A stretch of DNA of 64,000 nucleotides, taken from NCBI GenBank assembly GCA_021396245.1, contig WNYE01000065.1, forward strand, positions 124,001 to 188,000. The letters are read 5' to 3'. Made by a program: the position numbers and the translations under genes. Positions 63,939-64,000 of this stretch are shown one piece after another. The notes beneath the pieces are model-generated. The model searched no databases. It was given only the letters and a program-made list of their open reading frames with translations, and was not told the DNA's origin. The number at the start of each line of letters is the position of its first letter. Within the stretch, counting starts at the first letter, position 1. The stretch comes from Sporothrix humicola (lineage: Eukaryota > Ascomycota > Sordariomycetes > Ophiostomatales > Ophiostomataceae).

Positions 63939-64000
63939 GAAATGATCTCTCAAAGTCGTTATCTCTGTGCGGTATTTGCTTGCATCTTGTATCTTGCATG

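Larger units (their letters stand above)
63451..64000. other. Window end: deacetylase fragment and tandem repeat
   Basis: No complete gene. It contains a short CE4 fragment (63640-63715) and a 20-bp tandem repeat (63859-63938). Confidence 0.55.

Overview
The window is nuclear DNA of a filamentous ascomycete (Pezizomycotina, probably Sordariomycetes; the genus cannot be told from sequence alone). Evidence: short GT-AG introns of about 50-80 nt, GC-rich coding exons set in AT-rich or homopolymer-rich spacers, about one gene per 2.4 kb, and fungus-specific families such as Zn2Cys6/fungal_trans regulators, a FunK1 kinase, an HRI1 protein, a GPR1/FUN34/YaaH transporter and an ENA-type Na+ ATPase. 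I rebuilt exon structures by hand from reading frame, splice sites and protein-family continuity. No RNA gene, CRISPR array or intact transposon was found.

Layout. 0-10.2 kb: four genes on the + strand, namely a bacterial-type arylsulfatase, an amino-acid permease, a TauD/TfdA-like dioxygenase and a methionine-permease-like transporter. Three of the four suggest sulfur scavenging. 12.3-16 kb: delta-12 fatty-acid desaturase (+) and an acetate-transporter-family protein (-). 16-18.6 kb is a gene desert. 18.6-24.5 kb: a VAO-family flavin oxidase, a kinase-fold protein, a small Cys-rich protein and a ThDP-dependent decarboxylase-like enzyme. 25.4-32 kb: a pseudokinase-like protein, an FHA-like/Ser-Thr kinase gene broken by one in-frame stop codon, and a large protein of unknown family with minisatellite-coded Asp/Asn tracts. 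32.5 kb: a 269-bp Tc1/mariner-type MITE. 33.8-38.7 kb: an MFS transporter (with a 7-nt micro-exon) divergent from an FMN 2-hydroxy-acid oxidase, then an Old Yellow Enzyme. 40.3-42.5 kb: a succinate-semialdehyde-dehydrogenase-like gene whose last exon is gone, abutting a polysaccharide-deacetylase relic. 43-50.1 kb: a mitochondrial dicarboxylate-type carrier, a FunK1 kinase, a decayed small gene and a second kinase with an unknown N-terminal domain. 50.7-61.5 kb: ENA P-type ATPase, HRI1, and two Zn2Cys6 regulators tail to tail, one of which has lost a zinc ligand. 62.3-63.5 kb: an MDR-family reductase. The window ends with a second deacetylase fragment and a 20-bp tandem repeat.

Functionally this is accessory-type catabolic and transport territory (sulfur esters and sulfonates, aromatic alcohols, hydroxy acids, aldehydes) mixed with fast-evolving kinase-fold genes and visible gene decay. 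The most notable points are the broken kinase, the truncated aldehyde dehydrogenase joined to a deacetylase relic, the MITE, the helically phased CTAG cluster upstream of the desaturase, and the palindrome in the transporter/oxidase bidirectional promoter.
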